Notes under the pieces: model-generated | What the model saw: the letters and a program-made list of their open reading frames with translations, nothing else | Told to the model about the DNA's origin: nothing | Databases searched by the model: none | Shown: positions 1 to 13,300 of the stretch, in pieces | How positions within the stretch are numbered: position 1 is the stretch's first letter | Layout: each line of letters starts with the position of its first letter | Program-made: the position numbers and the translations under genes | Source: Periplaneta americana | Taxonomy: Eukaryota; Arthropoda; Insecta; Blattodea; Blattidae | Direction of reading: 5' to 3' | NCBI RefSeq assembly: GCF_040183065.1 | Contig: NC_091122.1 | Coordinates: forward strand, 159,551,455 to 159,615,454 | DNA: 64,000 nucleotides

Positions 1-232
1 TGGCCGCGAAACCAGGTGGCCCGGGTTCGAATCCTGGTCGGGGCAAGTTACCTGGTTGAGATTTTTTCCAGCGTTTTTCCTCAACCCAATACGAGCAAAT
101 GCTGGGTAACTTTCGGTGCTGGACCCCAGACTCATTTCACCGGCATTATCACCTTCATTTCATTCAGATGCTAAATAACCTGAGATGTTGATACAGCATC
201 GTACAATAACCAATAAAATAAAAAAAAATAAA
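1..232 (+). mobile_element. tRNA-derived SINE, 5' part cut by window edge
   Basis: The copy opens with a pol III box B (GGTTCGAATCC near 23-34). The body runs on through the phrases AAGTTACCTGGTTGAG and GCTAAATAACCT to an A-rich tail at about 205-232. The same body recurs near 46912 and 61737, and a related body near 32931, 38838 and 48960. This shows a dispersed, non-autonomous family moved by a LINE partner. The box A half lies before base 1. Confidence 0.8.
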
Positions 233-261
233 AATATTGTGATGTACCGAAGTATGTATGA

Positions 262-425
262 TATTTCCGTGCAGGAATTCTGCATTAGCATATGATGAAG
301 GATGGGTGGAGTGGCACCATGACTTGTACCCGGGTATTCAGCTCTATGTGCTCACGCTTTATCCACTAAGCCACACTGGATTCCAGTTCTGATGCCGGAT
401 TGAATCCCCTCACAGAGTTAGCCTC
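262..425 (-). mobile_element. tRNA-like SINE fragment, second family
   Basis: Read on the minus strand, the stretch around 330-375 gives a box-A-like GTGTGGCTTAGTGGATAAAG. The same phrase occurs on the + strand near 25725-25745 in another insertion, so it is a dispersed tRNA-headed repeat. The box B position here (ACCCGGGTACAAGTC) is decayed. The ends are not clear. Confidence 0.5.
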
Positions 426-930
426 ATGTTAAACTGGAAAACGACCCAACTTATACACCAGAGAGAAGTAGCCATTGTCATTGCAGCAATGTCATGCTCT
501 CAACAGTAATTAACTAATTATTGGTTTTATTTCTCACATAATTTTTATATTTGTTGGAAATTATAATTATTTTTATCAGATACAAATTTGAAATTAGATA
601 ATAAAACGGGCAAAACAAGAAAAAATGTTTTATGCATTTTAATATGGAAAATAAAAATATATTTTTTGTGCATTTAAAAGGGAAAGCTCTCAAAATATGC
701 AATTATGCAAAATAAACTTGACTTTATTTGAACGTAAGAACTATGGTCGGCAAAGATCCACTTTTACTTCTCCATTATGCCAAATCAATGAAAACATGCA
801 GTTGCATGAAGTTCCACTATCTAGTTATGAAATTGAAGAACAAAAGAATTATCAATAAAATAATAAAATATTACTTTTAATTAATTATTTAAGTGCTGAA
901 ACATTGATAACATATTTTCTTTTATTTCAG

Positions 931-1311
931 GCGAAATAGAAAAGCAACTTCGAAATTCTGGTGCCATTGGCGTTGTGACAATACCAGAAGTCTATCCCAA
1001 TGTAGCAAAGGCCTTGAGCATATTGGAGCCTGAGCGAAAAAGCAAGATTCCCGTAATTATCTCACCTGGAATTGAAGACAATTCTATTCCTCAGGGAACA
1101 ATCAATTTACAAGAAATGATACACAAGGATATTGATGTATCCAATCTCCATTCCAATCACAAGCTCAATCCTGATGATGTAGTAGTACTGCCATATTCCA
1201 GTGGTACAACAGGATTGCCTAAAGGTGTGATGTTATCACATAGAAACCTGGTCACCAACTGCTTGCAAATATGTTCTGAGCCTAAACTAGTTGGAGCAGA
1301 AAGAGCAACAA
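931..1311 (+). CDS. acyl-CoA synthetase exon a (P-loop)
   Basis: The acceptor is a pyrimidine tract ending TTTATTTCAG (921-930); the donor is GTAAGT at 1312. The exon enters with two bases of a split codon, reads [10 protein letters not shown] onward, and ends with the first base of a serine codon finished in the next exon. It carries the ATP-binding [10 protein letters not shown] loop. The open frame runs slightly past the donor to 1334, so a plain ORF call overstates this exon. Confidence 0.92.
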
Positions 1312-4300
1312 GTAAGTCCACTGTTTACTTATAGTTATGTTTGTTGAGTTTTTGACGTAAGATAGAACTTCAGTTATCGGTATTACATAGTTTCACAAAA
1401 CTACGAATGTTATCACTTAAACCCATATTATAGCATCAATTTATTCTAAAAATAAAATCTAGTCTCACATAAATTACTTATGATATAAGTCTTGAAAAAT
1501 TTATTATATCTTTTGAATAGGAAAGTTAGCTAAATGTGACCTCAGGCCGAGTGTAGCAACCCTACATACAAAATAAAATTACTTTTAACGTGTCTGTTGT
1601 GTACTATCTTTTAGACAGGCATTCATCTGTGATGGTATAGAGAGCGAGGTACCCAGCGTTTACGTACTTAGTTACAAATGGCTTTTAAGGAACTCACAGG
1701 TTCATTGCTGCCCTCACATAAGCCCGCCATTGGTCCCTATCCTGTGCAAGATTAATCCAGTTCTATCATCATATCCCACCTCCCTCAAAGCCATTTTAAT
1801 CTTATCCTCCCATCTACGTCTCGGCCTCCCCAAAGGTCTTTTTCCCTCCTGCCTCCCAACTAACAGCCCCAGCGTAAGTTAATCAAAATAGAATTCTCTT
1901 GCAACAGAGCAATGCGAGACCCCATATCGCTTGAACAACCATGGAAAAAAATCCAGGAATTGGGAAGAATCGAATTGCTACTACACCCGGTATATAGCCT
2001 TGATCTTGTGCTTTCAGATTGTCATCTGTTTCGATCCATGGCCCACTTCCTGCGTGGAAGAAATTTCCAAAATTTGGAAGTCACTGAAATGGGCATCACC
2101 AAATTCTTTGCATCAAAAATCAGAAACTGGTACCATCGCAGGATGAGACCTCTCTGAAAGGTGGCTCACCATAGAATCTAATGGATTGAAGATTGGATTA
2201 ATGTCTTGTCACAACAAACTCCAACTAAAATGTTGCTCAAAACCCGACATTACTTATGAGTAGACCGTGCAATTGCCACGTGAATCGTAAGGTTTACTAC
2301 GCACGCGGTATAGACTGTATGAGAAGAGGACGTGCAGTGAATGGAGTATGCCTCTGGTGTAAACACTGAACAGTATACTGCGGTTACAATAAAACCTGTA
2401 TCCTGCATTCAAGAAATATAATGAATGATCATTGAAGTAGGAAATGTCTAAACATGTAAATTATACGCAATTATTTTGTAGTGAGATATATTAACTCTTA
2501 AAATTCAATGTAAGATACTCATCATCCATGAATATGTGCATTGCAGTCAAGAGTTACGTACATTTTGAGCGACTGCAAAGTGAAATTCCTTCGATGGTCA
2601 CTCAAACAGTTTTTATATTGGGAAAATGTAATACGTACATATTTGAAGAACGAGAAGTCACTACTTTTTAGTACAACTTCAGACGTCTTGTCGTGATCTG
2701 ATAGTACATCATTTATAATACGAAGTTGTGAATAGGCAGAATTTTTTAGCAATAATGTTTCTCACCTTACATTTCACTTTTTCTGAAATTAGTGAATTGT
2801 TATTTTGGGTAACGATTTGTGATACTTTATACACTATATTAAGGGCTTCTAAGAGTTTTAGTTTAGACGATTCTAACAGGGTGATGCTTATGAACACGAT
2901 TTTAAAATTAGAATCAATGAACAGAATATCTTCCAATAGCTGTTCAGGCAATGATTTTACAGCTGCAACAGCGGAACTGTCTGTGCTATCCAATGCATCA
3001 ATTACCTCCATTATTTTGCCGTAATATTCTGCATAATAATTAACAGCATCCAACCACGTTTTCCAACGGGTCAAGACTAGCTGCGGAGGTAAGGATATTC
3101 CAGGGGCAATTGTTTGGAACAGCAACACTCTCATTGTAGCATGTTTGATTGAATTCTTGTCTGCACTGAACATATGTTAAGCTTTGACTATTCCAACCAC
3201 ACTAATGCAAAAACAAGTGCTTACATAGGTATACATTAGCTGTAGCTGCTCTATCTATTTGGACCGGTCACAACTCTTAACATGAACTGCTTATACTACG
3301 AGACCGGGCAGTCGCTCACCTCCTCTATACTACCGTACATCGGCAACCTGATTGCATGCTGCGTGTGGCAATTCAACGAAGTCTACTTATGAGACACTAT
3401 CTGTATAATATCCAATAACTGATCAATTTGAAGACATTTATTATATTAATCAACTGTAGCAGTTATTATTCATAATAACCAACTATTATGCATAATGTCC
3501 AGATTATTCATATTCATTGTAACAAATCATTGCTTTTGTTGTACATTAGGCCCTACACACAAAAAGGAAATTGATTTTTTTTCTATTCTTTCTCTTCTTG
3601 TTTCAGGTGACTTTCAGGAAGTACTTCCTGCTCTGTTGCCCTTTTACCACATTTATGGATTACTTGGTTTGGCCATAGCTTCATTGAACTTCGGCATGAA
3701 AATTGTTACAGTTCCAAAATTCGAGCCTGCTCATTTCATTAAAACGATTGTTCAGTATAAGGTATATGTTAATTAATTTGCAATGTTATTAGTGGCATAC
3801 TCTTATTCACTTGGTGTTTTATCTTTAAGATTGTTTATTATTTTTATATATCATTATCAATATCATTTAATCATTATTCTTCATAAATAATTAATTAAGT
3901 GGCGATGTTACTCGTGTTAATTGTGTAAGCATGTGCGGCTTACACCTTCAAAATATACAGAAAACCAACCACCACCACCACACACATACACAACACATCT
4001 AATCACCCCACACAACACAAACATGCTGCATTCAGGACAATGGTACACAGATTACTCAACATACCCATGAGCCAACAACACTACAATGAAGAAGTGAACA
4101 CAATCAAATACATAGCACAAGAAAATGGTTACAACCCAAACATAATAGACAACATCATAAGGAAGACAAAACAAAAACTTAACAAACACAAAAACACACA
4201 AAACACAACACAAACCCAAGAACACACGAAATACATCACAGTAACATACGAAAACAAAAACACAAACAAGATCGCATCCTCATTCAGAAAACAGAAATAC

Positions 4301-7300
4301 AACATAGCATACAGAACAGAAAACACACTACAAAGACATCTCAACACACAAACAACACAAACAAATAAATACAACCACACAGGCGTATACAAACTCACAT
4401 GCAATAGTTGCGACAGTTTCTACATTGGACAGACAGGCAGATCATTCCAAACTCGATACAAAGAACACATTAAAGCAATAACCAGAGGACACAATACATC
4501 TACATATTATGCCGAACACATAACTAATGCTAACCACACATACAATAACATAAATACAGACATGGAAATCCTACACATACAACCCAAAAACCAAAAACTC
4601 AGCACACTAGAACAATATGAAATATACAGACACACTAAAACACACCCTGATGAAATTTTCAACACACAGATCAATTTCAGAACACACACACTATTTGACA
4701 CCATATTTCAACACTTTTCAACAATCGAACGCACCCACACAACAAGCAGTGAAGTTCGAGATGACGCCGAGATCTAGTAGGCTCTGAGGATGGTGTGAAG
4801 AAGCACCGAAACAGCTGTAAGCCGCACATGCTTACACAATTAACACGAGTAAGATCGCCATTTAATCATTTATTTATATTCAAGTGTTGAAAGTAGTGTA
4901 CAAAAGATTCAACATGGACTATTCTTCACCATCACCATTATCACTGAATAAAGAAATTAGTAAAAATAAATTTGGATGTATTTTAGACAAACTCTTTACA
5001 TTAATTCCATTCATATATATTACAATAGGAATCATCAGCTCATGTTTGCAGTTTTCTTGAGAGTGATAATTAATGCTGTACCTTCCTGTTGCTTTCCGCA
5101 CACCACTCTTTCTTTCGCATCTTAAAAGACCCCAGAGAGAGAGCCCCAAACGTGTAGGTGAGGAAAGTTGACTAATTAGGCCCTCCAAACTTAATCGAAA
5201 TTCACAAATAGAGAATCTAGAGAGAAAAAAAGATTAATTTAATGTACCACGAAGTAAAATGTATGGACTCCACAAATAAGAACAGAAAATCCATGTGGTT
5301 GATAGAAGAAGACGAAATAGGAAATGAAATAACAGACAAACAAGGACAGATGGAGAAATATGTAGAAGAGTAGATATATGAGACAGAGAATCGTCCACAT
5401 GACTTATTATTTAAACATGAAACAGCCATATCAGAACACTAAAAAAGATTTTGTATTGTAAGGGAAGAAGTTGAACTGCCATTTAGAGAAATGAATAATG
5501 GGAAAGCAACTGAAGTAGATGGAATCACCATTGAATTAGTAAAATGCTTGAGTGAAGACAAGAAGGAAATTGTATCATTATGCAACGAAATGCAGCGAAA
5601 CCTCTTCTTACAGACACCCCCAAGATATAGACACTCCTCATATACGGACAGATTTTTATGTCCCAACTGAAATAATATAGAAATGAAGATAAATTCAACT
5701 CTCGTTTATGGACACGGACAGGTGTTTTACAGTCCTAAGGCTTGCTTTACCATCTGACTGCGAACAGAACAAGATCATAATGCATTACAAAAATTGAAAA
5801 TTTAGTTTTGAGAACTGTACAGAAATTCCTTAACATGAAAGAAGACAATAAGGTTCTTGATTTGAATGAAGTGGGGGAGAGATCAATGGTGAATTGTTCA
5901 ATGGTTGAGCTGTTTGAATTCTTTCCATTGCTAATTTTCAAAATTGTAACACAACGTTTCGAAGAGAGATCCACTCTTCGAAACGTAATGTTACAATTTT
6001 GAAAATTAACAATAGAAAAAGTTCAAACAGATCAACCATTGAATAAGAGTCTCGTTGGCTACTGTAAGCCCACCAGCTACCCCTTGTTAGCTGGAAGTGG
6101 GTGGATAAACAAAATCATAAAATTTAACCTGTCTGGTAAGTCCAAGGTTTCTGCGTTCGTGAAATTGTATTCGACACATGATAGGATTAGTAGGATTATT
6201 CTCTTCACTTCAATCAGTTGTTCTGTTTCGAGAGACATGCCGCCTAAATGTGAAGGTTTGACAATACTGGAAAAAGTTGAAATTATCGAATGTGCGGAAA
6301 AAACTAAAACCAGTGTTTGTGGTGCTTGCAGATAAATTCTGTGTAGGAAAGACGCTAATAAGTACCATTCTGCAACAGAAAGACGACTTATTAAAGCAGT
6401 GACGTGAAAATAGTGATGAGAAGAAGAAAAATAAATTTCCAAAAACTGAAGGCATTGCTGTTTATAATGTTGTGTTTGAATTGTTTTAAACTGCAAGAAG
6501 TAAATGCATTCCCATTATGAGGATTCTGAATAAAATAGGTGTGCATTGGAAAGCGAGGAGACTATTCTGTAATCGTTATATGAAACGAGTCAAAATCAGG
6601 ATAGGAGAAGAAATGTCAAAGGGAAGTGGAATAGGGAGAGGAGTACGACAAGGATGCCCTTTATTACCTATCCTTTCAACATTTACTTGGAAGATTTACT
6701 GAAGAACTGTTTTCAGGACATGAGAGAGTAAATAATTGGAGGAAGAAAAATAAAGTGCATAAGATTTGCTGATGATATGACATTGTTAGCAGAAGAGGAG
6801 ATGATACTAAGTGATATGCTACTGAAGCTAAATGACAGCCGTGAGCAGTATGGAATGAAGGTAAATGTAATTAAAACGAAGACCATGGTTATCGGAAGAA
6901 AACTAAAGAAGGTAAAGTTGCGAATTCGAGATGAGGCAATGGAACAAGTGGAGAGCATCAGATATTTGGAGTGTGCTGTAAGTAGTAACATGAGCTGCTG
7001 TCAGGAAGGGAAAATAAGGATAGCAATGGCAAAGGAAGCTTTTAATATATTGTAAAGGAGCATCTTCTGCGGACCTCTGGAAAAAGAACTAAGGAAGAGA
7101 CTAGTGAAGTGCTTTGTGTGGAGTGTGAGATTTTAAGGGGGCAGAAACATGAACATTACGACGAAGTGAAGAGAAACGACTACAAACATTTGAAATGTGG
7201 ACATAGATAAGAACGGAGCATGTGAAATGGACAGATGGAATATGGAAGAGCTATACTAGAAAGAGTGGGTGAAGACAGAATAATGCTGAAACTGATCAGG

Positions 7301-10300
7301 AAGAGAAAAAGAAATTGGTTGGGCCACTGGCTGAGGAGACGATCTGATCCAGATATACATTATAGAGCAAAGGGGACAGTCCACATCCCTGTCGCAGTCC
7401 TAAGTTAAAACTCTTTATGTTATACATCTTGATTACACAACTTTTAACACTGTATCACTTCGGAATAAGTATGATAAGAACTTTCTTGTGTTAAATTTTA
7501 ACGTACCTTGATAACATGTTTCGACCTATTTTCGCTCATCTTCAGAACTGGTCGTTGTTGGTCTTGGCACCTCTTGTTTCCTGTGAGGGTGCGTTCGTAG
7601 TGTAGAGTCAAAGAGTGTATGTGTTTTGAAATTGCGTTGTGTGTTGAGAATATCGTTGGAGTGTGTTTTCGTGTGTCTGTATATTTCATATTGTTCTAGT
7701 GTGTTGAGTTTCTGGCTTTTTCGTTGGATGTGCAGTATTTCCATGTCTGTGTTGATGTCTCTGTAGGTGTGGTTGGCATTTGTGATGTGTTCTGCATATG
7801 TGGAGGTGTTTTGTAATTTTGTTATGGCTGTGATGTGTTCTTTTTAACGTGTTTGAAACGATCTGCCTGTCTGTCCTATGTAGAAGTTGTTGCAGGTGTT
7901 ACATTTGAGTTTGTATACGCCTGTGTGGTTGTATTTGTTTGTGTGTTGAGATGTTTTTGTAGAGTGTTATTTGTTCTGTACGCGATATTGTAGTTTAATT
8001 TCTTGAATGAGGTTGCAATTTTATGTGTGTTTTTGTTTTCGTATGTTAGTGTGATGTATTTTTTGTGTTTTTGTGTTTGTGGTTTTTGTGGTTTTGTTTT
8101 GTCTTACGTATTATGTTGTCCATTATGTTGGGGTTGTATCCGTTTTCTTATGTTATGTATTTGACTGTGTTTAGCTCTTCGTTGTAATCCTGTTGGTTCA
8201 TTGGTATGTTGAGTAGTCTGTGTACCATTGTTCGGAATGCAGCTTGTATGTGTTGTGTGGGGTGGTTGGATGTGTTGTGTATGTGTGTCGTTGTTGTTGG
8301 TTTTCTGTATACTTTGAATGTGTGTTTGTTGTCTACTTTTGTTATTGTGATGTCTAGAAAATTTATGGATTTGTTGTTTTCAATTTCTAATGTGTAGTGT
8401 AGCTTTATTTATGTTATTCTATTACGGTAATCTCTAAATGAATTCCATAACATGTCCTACATCTTGAAACTGTCTGAATGATAGTTGGTTTTACTTTAAA
8501 GAAAATAAGGAATTTTCTCATTTTGTATTTTACCATCACTGCAACATGTCGGTATTGTGGAAATTTATTGTACATCAGTTGTTTTAATTTAAGGATTGTT
8601 TCTGATTTAATTTTCTCCTCTTTACAGGCCACTGTACTATACTTAGTGCCTCCACTAATTCAGTTCATGGGTGCACATCCTGATGTCAAAGCAGAATACT
8701 TCAATTCGGTGAAATTTATAAACAATGGGGCAGCTCCTGCTGGTCCAAATGACATTGAACGATTACTTAAGAAGGCACCCCAAGTGAGATTTGGGCAAGG
8801 TACTTTCAATGAATTATTGATAATTTAACATCATTGCCTAAAAATATCACACTCAGTATTTATACAGTTTATTAACTCAACTTCTATAATTTCATCCAAA
8901 CAAAATAAAACGAAAGAAACACATAGTGAAAGTGTGTGTAGTGAACTTGGATGAAAATTCTGATATGTAGATAGATATACATGAGTTAAAGAAAAATTCC
9001 ATTTCATGACAAGCACAAGGATTTCCATGTCTTCAAGTACGAAGTACTACACATAACATGTTTGTAGATCTAATATAAGAATTATTCATCATCATCATAT
9101 TCTTGAACACATCAGGTTTAGAACCTTAATGTCTTGTCCTAGAAAACTCAGCAATGCAAGTGTTCCTCATCTGTCCCTATCTTCACTTCGGATACACCAA
9201 GTCCCGTTTTCCCTTAGGTTTACATGATAATACAAGTTTTGGAAGTCTGTTGTTAATCCTCTCATTGTTTTGTAACCATTATTGTTCGTATTCTTTCATT
9301 TCCTGTACGATATTTCTGGTTTTTAAAGTATTTCAAATATAAATAATTGATTAAATGGCGATCTTACTCGTGTTAATTGTTTAAGCATGTGCGGCTTACA
9401 GCTGTTTCGGTGCTACTTCACACCATCCTCAGAGCCTACTAGATCTCGGGGTCATCTCGAAGTTCGCTGCCTGTTGTGTGGATGCGTTCGATTGTTGAAA
9501 AGTGTTGAAATGTGGTGTCAAATAGTGTGTGTGTTCTGAAATTGATCTGTGTGTTGAGAATTTGATCAGGGTGTGTTTTAGTGTGTCTGTATATTTCATA
9601 TTGTTCTAGTGTGTTGAGTTTTTGGTTTTTGGGTTGTATGTGTAGGATTTCCATGTCTGTATTTATGTTATTGTATGTGTGGTTAGCATTAGTTATGTGT
9701 TCGGCATATGTAGATGTATTGTGTCCTCTGGTTATTACTTTAATGTGTTCTTTGTATCGAGTTTGGAATGACCTGCCTGTCTGTCCAATGTAGAAACTGT
9801 CGCAACTATTGTATGTGAGTTTGTACACGCCTGTGTGGTTGTATTTATTTGTTTGTGTGTTGAGATGTCTTTGGTAGTGTGTTTTCTGTTCTGTATACTA
9901 TGTTGTATTTCTGTTTTCTGAATACAACCCAAAAACCAAAAACTCAACACACTAGAACAATATGAAATATACAGACACACTAAAACACACCCTGATCAAA
10001 TTCTCAACACACATATCAATTTCAGAACACACACACTATTTGACACCACATTTCAACACTTTTCAACAATCAAACGCACCCACACAACAGGCAGCGAACT
10101 TCGAGATGATGCCAAGATCTAGTAGGCTCTGAGGATGGTGTGAAGAAGCACCGAAACAGCTGTAAGCCGCACATGCTTACACAATTAACACAAGTAAGAT
10201 CGCCATGTAATCAATTATTTATATTCAAATGTTAAAAGTAGTGTACGAAAGATTCAACATGGATATTCCAAATACCATCGTTTCTTTTTCTGTGATCTAA

Positions 10301-13300
10301 ACGAGTGAACCTTAGAAGAGATCTTAGAAGACGCATTTGTGCCATTTCCAAATGTTTTTTTTATATAAAATCCAACATTCACATTCAAATGTTAGGATGG
10401 TCTTTGAAATTATATTGTGTAATCGTAATTTTGTGTCAGACGTCATGTTCTAATTTTCCTTTATATCATTCCATTAAATATATTGGTAGCTATATTCCTA
10501 AATTTATTGTCTAAGTAAGTGAAGGTGGTCATCTGTTCAATGATTGTCCCATCAATTTCAATTTTAACCTTCTGAAGATATTTGCCAAACATTCCCATTG
10601 ATTTTGTTTGAAGAGTATTTCATGCCAGTTTTATATAGTACCGGTAGCTGATATGCTGCGACTTGTAGTTCATCTTTAGATTTGTCAATAATAATTTGGT
10701 CATCTGCATACATAAGTATCTTTATAATTTTATACCCTACCACCTTTTGCCATTGATTTCCATCCTTTTATTATTCTGTTAATACGGTATAATGTTATAG
10801 AAAGAGTCATGGAGATAATATGCAGGCCTGTTTTGCTCCTTTGTTTGCTTTTATCGATTCTGATATGTTGTCACCATATTTTATAGGCTTTTCATAGCTG
10901 ATTATTTACATAATCGTACGTAAGGTTTTCTGTAATCTATGAATAAGAATTATTTGAGGGCTCTTTACAGGAAGTTAATTTAACATATTGCAATGTCTAC
11001 AGTTATCAAACAGATCAAATACAGTGCCTCATATAGACACCAATTAACTGTAAATCACTCATAAGTACGTACTTAACTAAAATAGGAATTACTCTGGATG
11101 AAAATATAGGTAATTAGTTTTAAATTTGGGTCATTTCAATTTGAGCAATACTACATATCACATACCGGTACTTGTATTTCTTGCACTTCCTTTTTTTGCG
11201 ACTTTTGTCTTCCTTTTAGCTTAAATTTAGCGTCCCTTATGGCAGTCATCCAGTCACTATAGCTGTGGAAGTTAGTCCTCCATATATTTTTTGCAATTTT
11301 CTGTAGATATATCTGACAGAACACAAGCGAGACATTGAAATTTTGGTCTTGCAACACTCTTTTTCTTCGGAATGTAAAGTATACTTTATATTCCAAAGTG
11401 ATATAGTGTTAAAAGTTGTGTAATCAAGATGTATACCAGTACTCTTTTTCTATATAAATTAACATCACGTTTAGTTTTTAGACTTTTACTATTATCTTTA
11501 CCACATAGACTTTAACTTTAGGCCATGCAAGGGGTTCAGTACAGTAAAACATTGCACCATTGGCTTATCAATAAACAGCTGTCATATATTAACTTATAAT
11601 AAAATGTCGAAAACATTTCTCCGTACCGTACCCTCATTTATTATGCTTCACATCTTATAAAAACCTTTTGCAGCAACACAGCTAAGTTTTGTTCCATGGT
11701 GTTAGAAATTTCTACTTCAATATAAGAGAAATAATCAAATGTGTGAGGATTGTTCATACATACTGTTTATTTCAACTTCTCCTCTCCCATAAATAAAAAT
11801 CCAAAAGATTCAAATCTGGGGACAGAGACAGACATAACTCTTGACCAATAACACAATCATCGAATAACATTATCTTGTTCAATGGAGAATTTAAGTTGTG
11901 TGATAACATTTTTCCCGCATGAATAACCAGTCCTTCTCTCCTTCTGCTGCTACACTGAATAAGGGAATCAGTATGTCAACATATCCTTCAGAATTTGCTA
12001 TCTCCTTGTAACACAGCCAGTTTATTCTACCTGCACATGATCAATCACATAACAAGCTCTAATTTTCAAGTCATGTAAAGAAGATTCTCACTGCTTTTAT
12101 ACATATAAATAATAAATTTCTCTGGAAACTTCAACATGAACCATGTCTTAAGAAAGTAGTAGCGGGCATATAAAAATTCTCTGTTTCGAAGTAGGTATGC
12201 ATATGTACCACATGAATTCTCATTAACAACAAATGAAACAAATTGCTGTCTTACTGGTAGCAGCCCAGACTAAGTGAGGAGTAAGTCATACCTAATGCAT
12301 AGTTCGGATTTTTTTCTCATATCATCTCCAAATAATTAAATTGTGTAATCATAACAACTAGTCACTGAAGACTTTTCATTCTGCATGAGTACCATAATAT
12401 GTCAGTAACAAATTTCTAGATTAATGTTGATGCACTATGTTCCATTATTGTATGTATTTGTGTGTGCGTGCGTGTGTGTGCGTGCATATAGTCCAAAGAC
12501 TAGTTTGAACCTTATAAGTGACAGCAATAAGGCATCACTCATGAGGAGATAATGGGATAGAATGGTCAGTTCCTTTCCCCCTCCATTGCTTACAATGCTG
12601 ACTACTAACACAATTCACTAATCAGACTTGAGATGTATGCAACATTGTCCTTTCTCTGACATATCGTCAAATATAATGTACTGCCTGCTAATATCAGCCA
12701 GAACTTCAATCGGGGGATTATTATCACTTATTTGGACAAATTTTTTCTGAATATTTTCCTTTCATAGATTAATAAAAGTGTGGCGACTTATTATGACAGT
12801 ATTTGGGCTTCGTTTCGTTTACATTAATAAGTTCAATTATAGTGTCTAGACGGCGAAAATAGTATTTACGAGGTAGTTTTTTTTTAATCTGTTGTGTCAT
12901 TATTACCAATAGGTAATTATAAATTCTACAGAGTGATTTATATAGAACTGACACATTTCTTTCATTAATTGTTTCAAAACGAATTGTGCTAGCGACAACT
13001 TATTATACCTAAAATGTAGAGGAATTTTGGGAGATTATTTACCTCTATAGCAAATGTTGAAAATGTCCTCCATCCTGCATAAGGCACAACTCAACACGTC
13101 GTTCCATGTTACTGGCCACTCGGAGGACTCTGTTGTCAATAGCTTGAATCTCCTGTGTGATGTTGTGCTTCAGATCGTCCAATGTCTGGGGACGTGTGGC
13201 GTAAACCCTGTCTTTTAAGTAACCCCATAGAAAGAAGTCCGGCGTTGTCAAATCCGGAGATCTCGGTGGCCACAGGTTCCTGGAAATTATTCGGTCGTCA

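Larger units (their letters stand above)
3886..4920 (+). mobile_element. Penelope-like element copy 1 (subfamily A)
   Basis: A 5'-truncated PLE. Its right end runs from the GIY-YIG frame through a hammerhead motif to about 4920. On the left a reversed copy of the terminal segment (3901-3945, GGCGATGTTACTCGTG to CGGCTTACA) mirrors 4816-4860. The forward coding part begins abruptly near 3955 at the C-terminal edge of the reverse transcriptase ([17 protein letters not shown]). An inverted terminal scrap joined to a truncated forward copy is typical of PLE insertions. Confidence 0.85.
9330..10262. mobile_element. Penelope-like element copy 3: head-to-head inverted pair (subfamily A)
   Basis: From 9350 to about 9920 the sequence is a reversed PLE end (GIY-YIG frame 9439-9828, minus). 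At about 9920 it flips and runs forward to 10262. Both outer ends carry the same terminal segment and a hammerhead motif. The inner junction joins two different internal points, so the unit is a long imperfect palindrome with unequal arms. It lies in intron 3. Confidence 0.85.

Noticed and set aside
4129..4404. Cys/Val/Phe-rich minus-strand frame that looks like a membrane protein
   Set aside because: It is the shadow of the ACA-rich Penelope linker read in reverse; the same shadow appears at 4507-4704 and 9581-9793.
11151..11396. Minus-strand frame [13 protein letters not shown]... as a gene
   Set aside because: No recognised motif; its start overlaps a Penelope terminal scrap, so the Met is unlikely to be real.
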